64,000 bases of DNA. Source: Pseudisothecium myosuroides. Lineage: Eukaryota; Streptophyta; Bryopsida; Hypnales; Lembophyllaceae. The DNA lies in NCBI GenBank assembly GCA_951799445.1, contig OX637296.1, forward strand, positions 23,994,001 to 24,058,000. Direction: 5' to 3'. Each line of letters opens with the position of its first letter. Positions within the stretch are counted from its first letter, which is position 1. The position numbers were made by a program, and so were the translations under genes. This document shows, piece by piece, positions 23,532 to 34,217 of the stretch. The notes under the pieces were generated by a model. The model was not told where the DNA came from. It saw only the letters and a program-made list of their open reading frames with translations, and did not search any database.

Positions 23532-23785
23532 TAAACCACTCCTAGGAAACTGCCCGTTCATTTCCTGGGAGGCTTCTGCAGCGTAATGCCTGATTCTGCG
23601 GGTTTTCCTGCGTAATCGGGCATCACGGATTTCTCATCCCCAATTTTCATCCTTTTTTGTTCGTGATGCTCGTGATTTACGCCGGGTAACGCCCTCGTCC
23701 TTCGGGCATTCCGTGAAAAAACGGACCTCCTCATCGGGCCCTTTTTTCACGGAATGCCCTCAAGACTCGGGCATTGCCCTATATG
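23532..23785. mobile_element. GC-rich fold-back insertion private to unit 2
   Basis: Units 1 and 3 read GAGATTC(G/A)AAATGAACTC at this point. Unit 2 carries ~254 extra bases. The insert contains an exact 18-bp inverted repeat, GGGCATTCCGTGAAAAAA at 23704-23721 and its complement at 23742-23759, and further GGGCAT/ATGCC and GTGATGCTCGTGATT motifs. Its base composition differs sharply from the AT-rich surroundings. No target duplication is clear and no class can be assigned. Confidence 0.65.
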
Positions 23786-24934
23786 AAATGAACTCACAAC
23801 TGATCATTTAGAAGTTGTCCAACAAGATATGAACACAGCAAGACCAATTCTCAGCGAATGTACAGTGGCGGAGTGTTTCGTGAAGTATTTTCCTTCTACT
23901 GCTCAAGTAGCACAAGCGCAGCCATATCCAAATCAATAATTAACCCGTAAAGGACGAGGAGTCGAAGAAGCCCAAATTGTGTGTCTCATTGATGTTTTTT
24001 CTGAGCAATATCTCTTTTGTCAGATTATATTTTTCCAAGCAGACTCCCTAGTCGGGCGTAATGTATCTCTTTCTGTCCGGTCGTATTTCTTTTCGACCAT
24101 ATCTTGCAATAATCTTCACTGATTTTGGTGATGTAAATTCTGGAGCCTCCTGGATTTCAATGTGATCAATAGATTTTGGTCATTAGTAAATCATGAATCC
24201 TTTGTACTTTAGGGACTATTTTCATTCTGACATTCAAAATTACTAAACCTAGATAGATGCACAAGCGCACAACTTCTAAAAATGTTACATGTATTCACTT
24301 GAAGTTCTTGTCCCTTTTGTTTCTTTTGTTCATAAAATACTAGTCCCTTTTGTTTTTTCATGTGTCCCGAATTACTTGTCCTTTGTTCCCTTTATCTTCA
24401 TACCTAATTTTAGGGTTGAAGATGATATCTTTTGATTTTGGAGTTAACCAATGAAATGAAGTTTACTTTGTTATTCATTGTACAAATCAAACAAATTCTA
24501 AAAATTGAATTTTTAATAGAAAATTGAAGTAGATTGGGTCAAAAGACAATTTGAACTAGACTTGGTCAAAAGACCAATATACATTGAACTTTTCAAAAAA
24601 AAATTTGAAAATTGAATTTCTAATAGCAAATTAAATTTTTAATAGTGATTTGAAGTAGAACAGGTCAAAAGACCAAAAGTCATTGAATTTTTCATTGAAT
24701 ACATCCTTATGATCTTTCCTTAATTGCAATAAATAGCCACGTTCACTTGTTTTGCAATTGAGAGGGCACACTGTATATTCACTATGGAACCATTTGATCA
24801 TAATATGCATTAAAAAATTGTTGCCAAATCCTTAATACTTTATTACTACAAAAAAGGATTGAGGGAGTAAGTCACAAGACAGTTTCACTATCAACAAAAA
24901 ATGGTAACTATACTATACTAGTATGCATATTTGA

Positions 24935-25433
24935 CCCTTAGCCTTTAAAGGACGAAGGGATGACCCTTGCAATCCTCCCTTTCCATTACCATGTGAATCA
25001 TTGGCTTCCAAAATTGCAAAAGCATTCATTGGACATCAAATTACTATAGAAGGTTTCCTGTTTTCACAACAAATTTCAAAGATGAATAGTTGCACTTCTG
25101 TCCTATACAATTCGATTCTCTGTCATCCATCAAACAGAAAATGTCCCTGTCGACGTATAAGGGTTAAAGGACGGGCTAGTCACTATATAAATCATTTTTT
25201 TGGGTACATTGTGAATCATTTGTTATAATGAAACCCAAGAGCACTCACTGGAGGACCATATAAATCATTTTTTAATACATTATGAATCATTTGTTAAAAA
25301 AAAAACAAGAGCACTCCTTAGAGGTAGATAAAACTAATGTGCAAGACCCTCCCCTTTTATAAATTTCAAGGATGAACATCTATACTTCTATCTAATATAG
25401 AAGGTGTCTCTCATCTGCGGCGTCCTTCAAGGG
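24935..25433. mobile_element. TTAA mini-element at the 3' end of F-box gene 2, interrupted
   Basis: It is flanked by TTGA (24931-24934) and TTAA (25434-25437). It is the orthologue of 20258-20549 but is split at the TTAA within its own CCCTTAAAGGACGGG end by a second element (24942-25163). The remainder matches unit 1 closely. Confidence 0.8.
24942..25163. mobile_element. second TTAA mini-element nested in the first
   Basis: This insertion of ~222 bp is bounded by TTAG (24938-24941) and TTAA (25164-25167). Its ends, CCTTTAAAGGACGAAGGGA and TCCCTGTCGACGTATAAGGG, are imperfect inverse repeats related to those of the host element. Its right part (CTCTGTCATCCATCAAACAG) resembles the right part of the unit 1 mini-element, so both belong to one family. 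Confidence 0.75.
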
Positions 25434-25443
25434 TTAACACCCG

Positions 25444-26793
25444 CTAAGGAACAGCATCCCATCGAAGCTCGAACATGTCAGGTGCAGGATCATAACGACT
25501 CCACTCTGGAATCTCAGAGATTGTTTGCCACTGACTTGTAGACAAGTCAAAAAGCCATGTGCGTTTATGTGGAAAATCATCTTTACGTCCTCCATAAGCG
25601 TTTACTACCAAAAAGTCTTGGCATCCAAAAACTCTTGTCTCCAACTCGACGTCTCCTTCATCTGCAGATACTGCATCAAGTTCAGAGCACTTGTGCACCT
25701 TCAGCCGAACCCAATGCGGCTGGAATCTTTGGGCTTGGTATTCCGTGAGGACGCGTTTATGACTATGATTCACACGCAGGACAAACAGGCGGTCTTTCAC
25801 AAGAACACAGTTTTTGTCCCCAAATCTGCTTGGGTAGCTACCCTCATCAAGCTTAAGCAAGGTACTGCTTGCACAATCATAAGCACAAGGACCAGTTTTA
25901 TATGTGCTCATCATTCCAAGATGAGGGCCATTCTTCCACGAGTAGTGACAGCCAAAAATGAGATCTGAAAAGATGTTCGGCTTACTCCACTTCCCCGTCA
26001 CGGAGCTGAAAATCCATGCTACGGCATCGCCTTCGGTTTGTTTTTTGGGGCCTACGACTAGCACCTTGTAGCATTTCGAGTCCCGGTCCATCACCAATTG
26101 GACCAAACGAGGCTGAATTCGGCTCAGGGAAGACGACAACGGAAGTTCTCTCCACTGTCTTGTCAACGGATTGAACACTACTAATTTCAATGGACAAGGC
26201 ATCTCGTCGTGTCGGGCATTGGAAACAAGGCACACTAACCCTCCATCGCCAGCAAACATTGTCTCACAAGTCATGAAAACATCAGTCTCATGCACAAAAC
26301 GGTGCCATCTTTTTTCCTTGCTATCGTATAACTTTATAACCATAGGCCCATCATCACCGTCATAAAAGTCCCCTTCACTTATCAAAGCAAACATGTTGGG
26401 ATTTCGTTCTGCACATAACTTGGTGAATCCAGGAGTCACTCCTGTCACATACCTGTCCCAGGTCTTCGAAAGAACTCGAAGGCGAATAATATCAGGCAAT
26501 GGCAGGCGAGCAAAAACGCGTTCCAAGAGCTCCATTGGTAGCATGCTCCATACATCAGGGCACAACGAAGCACACGCACGCGCATGTGCAACTCCTGTCG
26601 GGTAATTTTGAATGCCGATGCTTAAGAAGCTCAATTCGTTCTTGATCGTGTCAATGTCATGCTTAAGAAGCGCAATTTGTTCCATGAGGTGTCGAGATTT
26701 TTCCCTCAACAAACGACAGCTCTCACAAACATCGGCCCTCTTCCCTTTGCGAAGTCTGGCAGATGCTGGAGCATCCTTCTTTGTGTACTCCAT
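25444..26793 (-). CDS. F-box/kelch-like protein 2 (SCF substrate receptor)
   Basis: This is an intact 449-residue paralogue of gene 1. The F-box (~83-117, WSMLPMELLERVFARLPLPD) and the propeller signatures (IKLYDSKEKRWHRF, NPLTRQWRELP, STSQWQTISEIPEW) are all present. It keeps the loop SWKNGPHLGMMSTYKTGPC that gene 1 lacks, and the N-terminal helix is slightly longer (IKNELSFLSIGIQ). The chosen start is MEYTKKDA; an upstream ATG at 26865 adds 24 residues but is not conserved in frame in genes 3 and 4. The intact frame among decayed neighbours argues for selection or recent duplication. The stop codon is followed within a few bases by a TTAA mini-element. Confidence 0.9.
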   Translation of the reverse strand: MEYTKKDAPASARLRKGKRADVCESCRLLREKSRHLMEQIALLKHDIDTIKNELSFLSIGIQNYPTGVAHARACASLCPDVWSMLPMELLERVFARLPLPDIIRLRVLSKTWDRYVTGVTPGFTKLCAERNPNMFALISEGDFYDGDDGPMVIKLYDSKEKRWHRFVHETDVFMTCETMFAGDGGLVCLVSNARHDEMPCPLKLVVFNPLTRQWRELPLSSSLSRIQPRLVQLVMDRDSKCYKVLVVGPKKQTEGDAVAWIFSSVTGKWSKPNIFSDLIFGCHYSWKNGPHLGMMSTYKTGPCAYDCASSTLLKLDEGSYPSRFGDKNCVLVKDRLFVLRVNHSHKRVLTEYQAQRFQPHWVRLKVHKCSELDAVSADEGDVELETRVFGCQDFLVVNAYGGRKDDFPHKRTWLFDLSTSQWQTISEIPEWSRYDPAPDMFELRWDAVP

Positions 26794-27484
26794 TGTTAAG
26801 CTAGGGTCCAGCAAGTGATTCTTTGCGTGTAGGCCTTCTGTCCATGCAGCCAAACATGAAACCAAATATTAGGGAAACAAGAGATAGATTAGTTTTTGCA
26901 GCACCAATACTTTCGACTATAGACAAAAGAAAAATGTTAACTGAAAGAAAGTGTGTACTGTCTACAAGCAACCACCAAATTGAGAACTTGAAAGCCTTAC
27001 TTGTCTTCTGTCCAAACCTAAAGTACGGCAATCGAGTGGAGGGTCATGGCCGACTACACCCAAAACACCGCTGCAACAGAGGGCCCCAATTCTAAACTCC
27101 GGCAACGATGATCACCAACAACCAAAAGTACATGACATGTTGGGGTAACACAAAGAGACTCAATCTTTATTGCCAAGGACATTCCTCGGGAATATCAAGC
27201 AACTAGAGTTGTCATGCCTATAATATCAAACAACTCAAGTTGTCAGGATATCCTTATCTTCTACTTTTACATTACAAAGTGTCTAGTCTGGTAGTTACGC
27301 CACCATACATGCACCACAGATTTTATATTAAAACAAACTAGAAGTTCTCTACAAGTTATCTGACGTATGCATTTTTCCAAGATCACAAGCATAATGCAAT
27401 GCACATGAACCGCAATTCTTTTAACTCGCATGAGCAAGCGATCAAACAAAACAAATTGGAAATCACGAGCCAGCTTTTGTATCC
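26794..27484 (-). promoter_or_regulatory. upstream region of F-box gene 2
   Basis: It is homologous to the upstream region of gene 1, with the CAGAAGACAAGTAAGGC possible 5' UTR splice donor near 27000. It runs into a PFP-beta fragment at 27485. The function is inferred from position only. Confidence 0.4.
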
Positions 27485-27966
27485 TATCGAAACCAGGGCG
27501 GGTTCGACATCATTTGTAGAGGACGTGACAAGATCGAGACTCCAGTTCAAGCAAGCACAGGATACAGTAACCTCCCTCGACTTAGATGGATTAGTGGTGA
27601 CGACTTCAACACGAACGCTGCCCTTCTAGCGGAGCATTTCAGGGTGAAGAAGCTGAAAACAAGAGTGCTGGGGTGCCCGAAGACCATAGACGGGGACTTG
27701 AAGTCGAAGCAAGTGCCCATCAGCTTTGGCTTCGACACGGCATGCAAGCTTTACTCAGAAATGATCGGCAACATCATGGAGGACGCCAGATCCACAGGAA
27801 AGTATTACCATTTCGTGACACTCACGGGACGGGCGACGTCTCACATTACTCTGGAGTGTGCCTTGGAGACGCACCCGAATGTAGCCATTGTTGGAAAGGA
27901 GGTTCACGCCAGAAGAAGACGCTTCGCCAGGTGACGAACATGATTGCAGATTCGATATTTTGTTAA
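27485..27966 (+). pseudogene. PFP beta-subunit fragment, copy 2
   Basis: It covers the same span as copy 1. It keeps better sequence in places: [40 protein letters not shown] and [18 protein letters not shown], with no TAG after STGK. It has its own lesions: a 5-base loss after IETP, a 9-base loss that removes IGG before DD, and a 1-base loss in VHA-KKTLRQ near 27910. The two copies decayed independently after the unit was duplicated. Confidence 0.9.
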
Positions 27967-29140
27967 CGGGCCGGGGAAGGGGCTCGTAACACTTGCAGAT
28001 GCAGTAGTCGGAAATTGCCACTAGGATTTTCCATTAGCAATGTCGAAGTCATGAACTCGAGGTAAGTTTTGGATCCGTTGTAGCAGGAATTGCGCCTCCA
28101 TTCATCGGGAAAGGCATGAAGATTTGACGCACAGCAAGCTGTGGGTCTGAGAGCTGGAGGGGACCAGCAAGCTTTCTCGAATGTAAATTTTGAAGACTAT
28201 CACGTACTACCCCAGTCGTGCCAACATTGAAATTTTGCAAAAAGAGTGCATTCATTCCGCTCTAAACATGACCCTGCCTTGGGAGAATAATGGGAGCGAG
28301 TCCTCTCCGGTCTCCTTTGTGAGGCAGGCGTATACCAGAGTCTGTTGATCCGCTTCATAGCCCACGGGAGAACAAGTGAGATTCAAAATGAACTCACAGG
28401 AGTTCATAACTGATCATTTGGAAGTTGTCCAATAAAATATGAACATAACAAGACCAATTCACAGTGAATGTGAAATGGCGGAGTGTTTCGTTAAGTATTT
28501 TCCTTCTAATGCTCAAGTAGCACAAGCGCAGGCATATCCAAATCCATAATTAACCCGTAAAGGACCAGAAGTCGAAGAAGCCCAAATTGTGTGTCTCATT
28601 GATGTTTTTTCTGAGCAATATCTCTTTTGTCAGTTTATTTTTTTTCAAGCAGACTCCCTTGTATGGCCTGGGGTCTCTTTTTTGTCCGGTTTTATTTATT
28701 TTCGACCATATCATGCAATAATCTTCACTGATTTTGGTGCTGTAAAATCTGGAGCATCCTGGATTTCAATTTGATCAATGAATTTGGTCATAAGCAAGCC
28801 ATGAATCCTTGTTATTTTAGGGACAATTTTCACTCTGACATTCAAAATTACTAAACCTAGATTGATGCACAAGCGCACAACTTCTAAAAATGTTACATGT
28901 ATTCACTTGAAGTTCTTGTCCCTTTTGATTCTTTTGTTCATAAAATACTACCAGTAGTCCCTTTTGTTTTTTCATGTGTCCCGAATTACTTGTCCTTTGT
29001 TTCCTTTTACTTCGGACCTAATTTTAGGGTTAAAGATGATTTCTTTTGTTTTTAGAGTTATAACCAATGAAATGAAGTTTAGTTTATTATTCACTATACA
29101 AATCAAACAAATTCTAAAAATTGATAAATTTAATAGCAAT

Positions 29141-29977
29141 GGGTGATTGCACAAAACACTTGTACTATTTTCTATGACATGTTGCATGTTGTTTAGTTTT
29201 TTGGCTATGACTTTTGCAATTGGACTCCAAATAACTCAAAATTCACAGACAAGGTATTTATGACTATCATACACCTTGTCTAATTTTTTGGAATTTTTCA
29301 AAAAAAATTTACTATTTAATAATAGCTCCTGATTTTATGTCACACTTACCAATTTTGGGGGGTTTAGTATTATTTAGTACCCAAAAAAACGAACTTGGAG
29401 CTAAAATATGGAAGAGATGGCCTTGTAGTATATTTTTAGCTACTAAAAGGATTTCTAAAAATAATTAATTATATGTCATGTAGAAGTCCACAAAACGAGC
29501 CTCTCTCTACTTGCATTTTGAAACACGTAAAAAACTATTTTGGTGGTTCTTTTGGTGAATGACCATTTGCATTTTGAAACATGTAAAAAATTGTTTGGGT
29601 GGTTCTTTTGGTGAATGACCATTTGCATTTTGAAACATGTAAAAAATTATTTGGGTGGTTCTTTGGGAGAATGAACCTCTCCGTAGAGTTGTTGCAAATG
29701 GCCAATTTTATTTTATTTTATTTTATCCTATTTTTTATTAATTAAAACATTGAAGTATCTATTTTCTTTGAGATTATGCACTTTTCTAGTTCTCCTACTT
29801 AGAGAATTTTTTGATGAATTTCCTTTGGTGGTTACCTTCATTTTAAAGGTGAATACATTGATCATATTTTTAAATTTTTCTTTAAAATTGATTTCCTAAT
29901 TTCAAAGTACTCCAAAAAAAATCATGAGTACTATTGGAAAACGTAACAAATAGTACAGGTGTTTTGTGAAATCACCC
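29141..29977. mobile_element. 4-bp-TSD non-autonomous element in unit 3
   Basis: The ends GGGTGATTGCACAAAACACTT and AGGTGTTTTGTGAAATCACCC are ~30-bp imperfect inverse repeats that continue into TACTATTT. CAAT is duplicated at 29137-29140 and 29978-29981. Units 1 and 2 lack the insert (AATAGCAATTTGAAGTA). Inside is a 60-bp tandem repeat at 29511-29670 (GGTTCTTTTGGTGAATGACC). There is no transposase frame. It is the same family as 10893-11652, 34218-34936 and 46229-46957. Confidence 0.85.
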
Positions 29978-30197
29978 CAATTTGAAGTAGACTAGGTCAA
30001 AAGACCAAAAGACATTGAATTTTTCAAACAAATTTTGAAAATTGAATTTATAATAGCAATTTGAAGTAGACTAGGTCAAAAGATCATAGGCATTGAACTT
30101 TTCAAACAAATTCTTAAAGGACTCAAGGAATAAGTCACAAGACATTTTCACTAAAAACAAAAAATGGTAACTATAATATACCAATATGCGTATTTAA

Positions 30198-30483
30198 ACC
30201 TTGAATTAAAAGCATGGGCTAGTCACCATATAAATCAGTTTTTGGATATATTGTGAATCATTTGTTAAAAAAACCAAGAGCACTCATTGGAGGACTATAC
30301 AAATCATTTTTTGAATACATTGTGAATAAGAGCACGCATTGGAGGTCAAACTACTGTGCAAGTACCTCCCCTCTCCACACAAAATTCCAAAGATGAACAT
30401 CTTTACTTCTGTCTAATACTCCCTCGTACTCCGTATACAATAGAAGGACTGTCATCCATTCTACTATAAACGTGCTTGGCTGG
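30198..30483. mobile_element. TTAA mini-element at the 3' end of F-box gene 3
   Basis: It is flanked by TTAA at 30194-30197 and 30484-30487. It is orthologous to the elements after genes 1 and 2 (CATGGGCTAGTCACCATATAAATCA block), with more eroded ends. Its presence in all three units shows that it inserted before the triplication. Confidence 0.75.
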
Positions 30484-30493
30484 TTAACACCGG

Positions 30494-31831
30494 CTAAGCC
30501 ACAGCATCCCATCGAAGCTCGAACATGTCACCTGCAGGATCAGTAGGATACCACTCTGGAATCTCATTAGAGATTATTTGCCACTCACTTGTAGACAAGT
30601 CAAAAAGCAATGTTCTCTTAGGCGGAGATTCATCTTCACAATCTTCATATGCTATTACTAGCAAAAAGTCTTGGCATCCAAAAAATCGCGTCTCCAACTC
30701 GACGTCTCCTTGATATCCAGATACTTCATCAAGTTCAGAGCACTTGTGCACCTTCAGTCTAACCCAATGCGGCTGGCAACTTTGGTCTTGGTATTCCTTC
30801 AGGACGTGTTCAAGATTATGATTCACATGCAGGACAAACAGGCGGTCTTTCACGAGAACGCTTTGGTCCCTAGATCTGTATGGATAGCCACCATCAAGCT
30901 TAAGCACGGTACTGCTTGCACAATCATAAGCACAAGGACCAACTTTCGCTCCCGTCATCATTCCATGACCAGGGCCATTCTTCCACGAATACTGACAGCC
31001 AAAAATGAGATCTGAAAAGATGTCCGGCTTACTCCACTTTCCAGTCACGGAGCTGAAAATCCATGCTACCGCATCGCCTCCGCTTTGTTTCTTGGGGCCT
31101 ACGACTAGCACCTTGTAGCATTTGGAGTCCCGGTCAATCACCAGTTGGACCATACGAGGCTGAATTCGGCTCAGGGAAGACGACGAAGGAAGTTCTCTCC
31201 ACTGTCTTGTCAACGGATTGAACACTACTATTTTCATTGGAAACTCCTCTTTGTCTCGGGCGGTGCAAATAAGGCACACTAACCCTCCATCGCCAGCAAA
31301 CATTGTCTCACAAGTCATGAAAACACCAGTCTCATGCACAAAACGGTGCCATCTTTTTTCCTTGCTATCGTATAACTTTATAACCATAGGCCCAAGATCA
31401 CCGTCATATTCGCTCCCGTCACTTATCAGAGCAAACATGTTGGGATTTCGTTCTGCACATAACTTGGTGAATCCAGGAGTCACTCCTGTCACATACCTGT
31501 CCCAAGTCTTGGAAAGAACTCGAAGGCGAATAATATCACGCAATGGCAAGCGAGCAAAAACGCGTTGCAAGAGCTCCATTGGTAGCATGCTCCATACAGC
31601 AGGGCACAACGGAGCACACTCACACACATGTGCAACTCCAGTCAGGTAATCTTGAATGCCAATGGCAGCTAATTCGTTCTTGAACGTGTCAATGTCATGC
31701 TTAAGAAGCGCACTTTGTTCCATAAGGTGTCGAGATCTTTTCTCCAACAAACGACGGGTCTCACGAACTTGTGCCCTCTTTCCTTTGCGAAGTTTGGCAA
31801 ACACAGAGGCGTCCTTCTTTGTGAACTCCAT
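30494..31831 (-). CDS. F-box/kelch-like protein 3 (SCF substrate receptor)
   Basis: This is an intact 445-residue paralogue. It starts at MEFTKKDAS; an in-frame stop lies upstream, so this start is forced and supports the same choice in the other genes. The F-box is at ~80-114 (WSMLPMELLQRVFARLPLRD). Propeller signatures include IKLYDSKEKRWHRF, NPLTRQWRELP and STSEWQIISNEIPEW. N-terminal changes (RETRRLLEKRSRHLMEQ instead of CESCRLL) are shared with gene 4, so genes 3 and 4 form one pair and genes 1 and 2 another. No coding intron is present. Confidence 0.9.
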   Translation of the reverse strand: MEFTKKDASVFAKLRKGKRAQVRETRRLLEKRSRHLMEQSALLKHDIDTFKNELAAIGIQDYLTGVAHVCECAPLCPAVWSMLPMELLQRVFARLPLRDIIRLRVLSKTWDRYVTGVTPGFTKLCAERNPNMFALISDGSEYDGDLGPMVIKLYDSKEKRWHRFVHETGVFMTCETMFAGDGGLVCLICTARDKEEFPMKIVVFNPLTRQWRELPSSSSLSRIQPRMVQLVIDRDSKCYKVLVVGPKKQSGGDAVAWIFSSVTGKWSKPDIFSDLIFGCQYSWKNGPGHGMMTGAKVGPCAYDCASSTVLKLDGGYPYRSRDQSVLVKDRLFVLHVNHNLEHVLKEYQDQSCQPHWVRLKVHKCSELDEVSGYQGDVELETRFFGCQDFLLVIAYEDCEDESPPKRTLLFDLSTSEWQIISNEIPEWYPTDPAGDMFELRWDAVA

Positions 31832-33001
31832 TGTTAAGCTAGGCTCTAGAAAGTGATTCTTCGTGTGTAGGCCTTCTATCCATGCAGTAAAATATGAAAC
31901 CAGATATTAGGGAAACAAGTTAGAGATAGATCTTGCAGAATCAATGCTTTCGACCATACACAGAAGAAAAATGTCAATTGGAAGAAAGTGAGTACTACAG
32001 GCAACCACCAAATTGAGAACTCGAAAGCCTTACTTCTCTTCTGTCCAAACTTAAAATACTACACTACAATCGAGTGGAAGGCCATGGCCGACTACAACCA
32101 AAAACCACTGCAACAGAGGCCCCAATTGTAAACTCCTACAACGACGATCACCAACAACCGGGAGTACATGACATGTTAGGGTCAATATAAAGAGAGTCAA
32201 TCTTTTTCACCAAGGAATATATGGCTATATATATACACAAGGGTGACATTCCTCGGGAATATCAAGCAACGCAAGCTATCAGGATATCCTTATCGTCTAC
32301 TTTTACATGACAGAGTCAGTATCTAGTCTGGTAGTTCCACCACCATACATGCACCATAGGTTTTATCAAAAAAGAAAGTAGAAGTTCTCTACAAGTTATC
32401 TGACGTATGCATTTTTCCAGCATAACAAGCATAATGCAAATACTAGTGACCGCAATTCTTTTACTCACATGAGCAAGCGATCAAACCAACCAATTGAAGT
32501 CCCCTGTAGTCAAGAGATGATACTGAATTGCAACATACCAAGCCGTCTCCGCCACTTCCGTCAACTCCATCGCGGAAGCTCCATTCCCTGTAGGTTTGCA
32601 GCAGAAGGAACACAATGCATTCATATGAATCAAGCTTGTGTACTACACATCCAGGCAATAGCTGTTTATGCAAATTGAAACGGAGCTTTCAAGGAGGCGA
32701 GCGTGGGATCGGAAATTGGTGGCATTAGAAACAACAGAAATTGGAAAGTTTCAGCAAGAAAGGAAAGAAGAAGAAGATGACAGAGCGGAAATCTAGAACT
32801 GAAGCGTCCTACTGATCGGCAAGCGCTAGAAGAGCTGGCACGGCGCCATTGCAAGGCTGGCGAGAGAGGCGGACAAGCATGCAAGAAAGCCGGTTTTGGT
32901 GGCAGACTACCAGGCCTGCCGGTGGCATTAATTAGGAGAGACCTGAGGAGTGTGGTTTTTTTCGTTTTGGAGAAGGAGACGGTTGTTTCTTCAATACTCA
33001 C
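31832..33001 (-). promoter_or_regulatory. upstream region of F-box gene 3
   Basis: The proximal part matches genes 1, 2 and 4. The distal part (32460-33000) matches only the region upstream of gene 4 (45770-46190). That block includes ACGCTTCAGTTC and CTTGCCGATCAGTAGG motifs and a minus-strand reading SACRSVGRFSSRFPL preserved in both copies. It is a candidate first exon or 5' leader, but could equally be conserved promoter. Confidence 0.4.
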
Positions 33002-33229
33002 TACTGTACCGTACGTGTAGGTCAGTTTCGTAAATAACTCGGGGAAATTTGGAAAATGCCAAAAATTTTAAAAATTGTACATCAATTTTTGAAAATCTGA
33101 TGAATATCCAAAAATTATTTTAGAAAAAAGAACACATATAGAAAAAATCAATTCAAAATTAGGAGTGTTGGAAAATTAAAAAAAGCGAAGTGCCAAAAGT
33201 CAAGAAATTTAAATCAAGGTGCTGAACTA

Positions 33230-33665
33230 TCAAATTAGAAAAAGTAAATTCTTTCGACATGAAAGTGCCAAAACTGCCCTGTGCGTACGGTGTAGTAGTG
33301 TGCCTTGTATAGTTGCCACAACCAAAACAAAAGTAAAAGTCATTTTAAAAACTAAAAATAACTCAACAATCCATAACTTTTCCACCGTATATTCAAACAC
33401 CATGAAACAAAGGCCGCGCACGCCTCTTTGCCGAGGGCTTTCCAATGGTACCAAGAACGTGACAAATTGACACATGATTCGAAAGATACATAATTTAGCA
33501 TAATTTAGTCATTTTTGAGATCCAAAAAAAACTCAAAAGTCTATATTTTCCATCGTGGGTCCAAACACCACAAAGCAAAGCCCGTGCACCCCTCTTTGTC
33601 GAGAGATTTCTAAGAGTACCAAACACATGACCGGGGGATGCACAATTTGGAAGATTTTGATGTAA
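33230..33665. repeat. dispersed repeat (TAGTGTGCC family), two tandem copies
   Basis: It is marked by GTAGTAGTGTGCCTTGTATAG, TTGCCACAACC, then AACTCAA.A.TC.ATA, TCCAAACACCA, CACCCCTCTTTG.CGAG and GGG.TTTC. Similar copies lie at about 59460-59690 and 61490-61690. The role is unknown; it is not coding. Confidence 0.6.
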
Positions 33666-34217
33666 CAAACAAACAGCCAAACTTAAATTATGGTTGTGAT
33701 ACTTGGTGATATCTAAGTTATATAAAAATTAGGTGATATTTAGGTAACATTTGACTATAGATCTTAAAATAAAGTACTAATCTTGTAATTTTGACCCCCC
33801 AAAATGAAAATTTCCCTTACAAAAAATAGCTAGCATTTTTTGGTTATAGTTGAATTGTGCATTAAAACAAAATTGTTTGTAAAGTAGACAAGCCTATTAC
33901 CACCCTAATTATCAATCTGAGTATCTTAAAGTCAACTCCAAGACGGGCACATATTTTTTAGAGGTGTGCGCTTATTTCACAAATCAAACCCAGTTGGAAT
34001 TGTAATTTTCCAATTTCAATTATACTTTCTGTGAATTTCTAAAGTGGTCTGCCTTGAAATTCCAAACTACTTATAGAGTGAAGTCATAAATGTCTTATTA
34101 ACTTATAGGTATTATTGCAATGATTTTGTCAAAAAATGAATGGATATGGATGAGTTATTAGAGAGAATTAGGGTCGATAGTAGGATGATAGAATTAGGCA
34201 ACTAACAAAAATGGTTT
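33666..34217. other. gene-free spacer
   Basis: AT-rich sequence between the upstream block of gene 3 and segment A. It has no counterpart between gene 4 and segment B. Confidence 0.5.

Larger units (their letters stand above)
23077..27950. repeat. tandem unit 2 (F-box unit, ~4.9 kb)
   Basis: It has the same order as unit 1: conserved block, mini-element, F-box gene 2 and PFP-beta fragment. It carries two private insertions, a GC-rich fold-back at 23532-23785 and a nested mini-element at 24942-25163. It lacks the retroposed insert of unit 1 and the 837-bp element of unit 3. Confidence 0.85.
27951..32510. repeat. tandem unit 3 (F-box unit)
   Basis: It aligns with units 1 and 2 from the TTCGATATTTTGTTAACGGG junction through F-box gene 3 and its upstream region. 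Homology stops at about 32510, where the sequence continues as an upstream block shared with gene 4 instead of PFP-beta. It carries a private 837-bp element. Confidence 0.8.
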
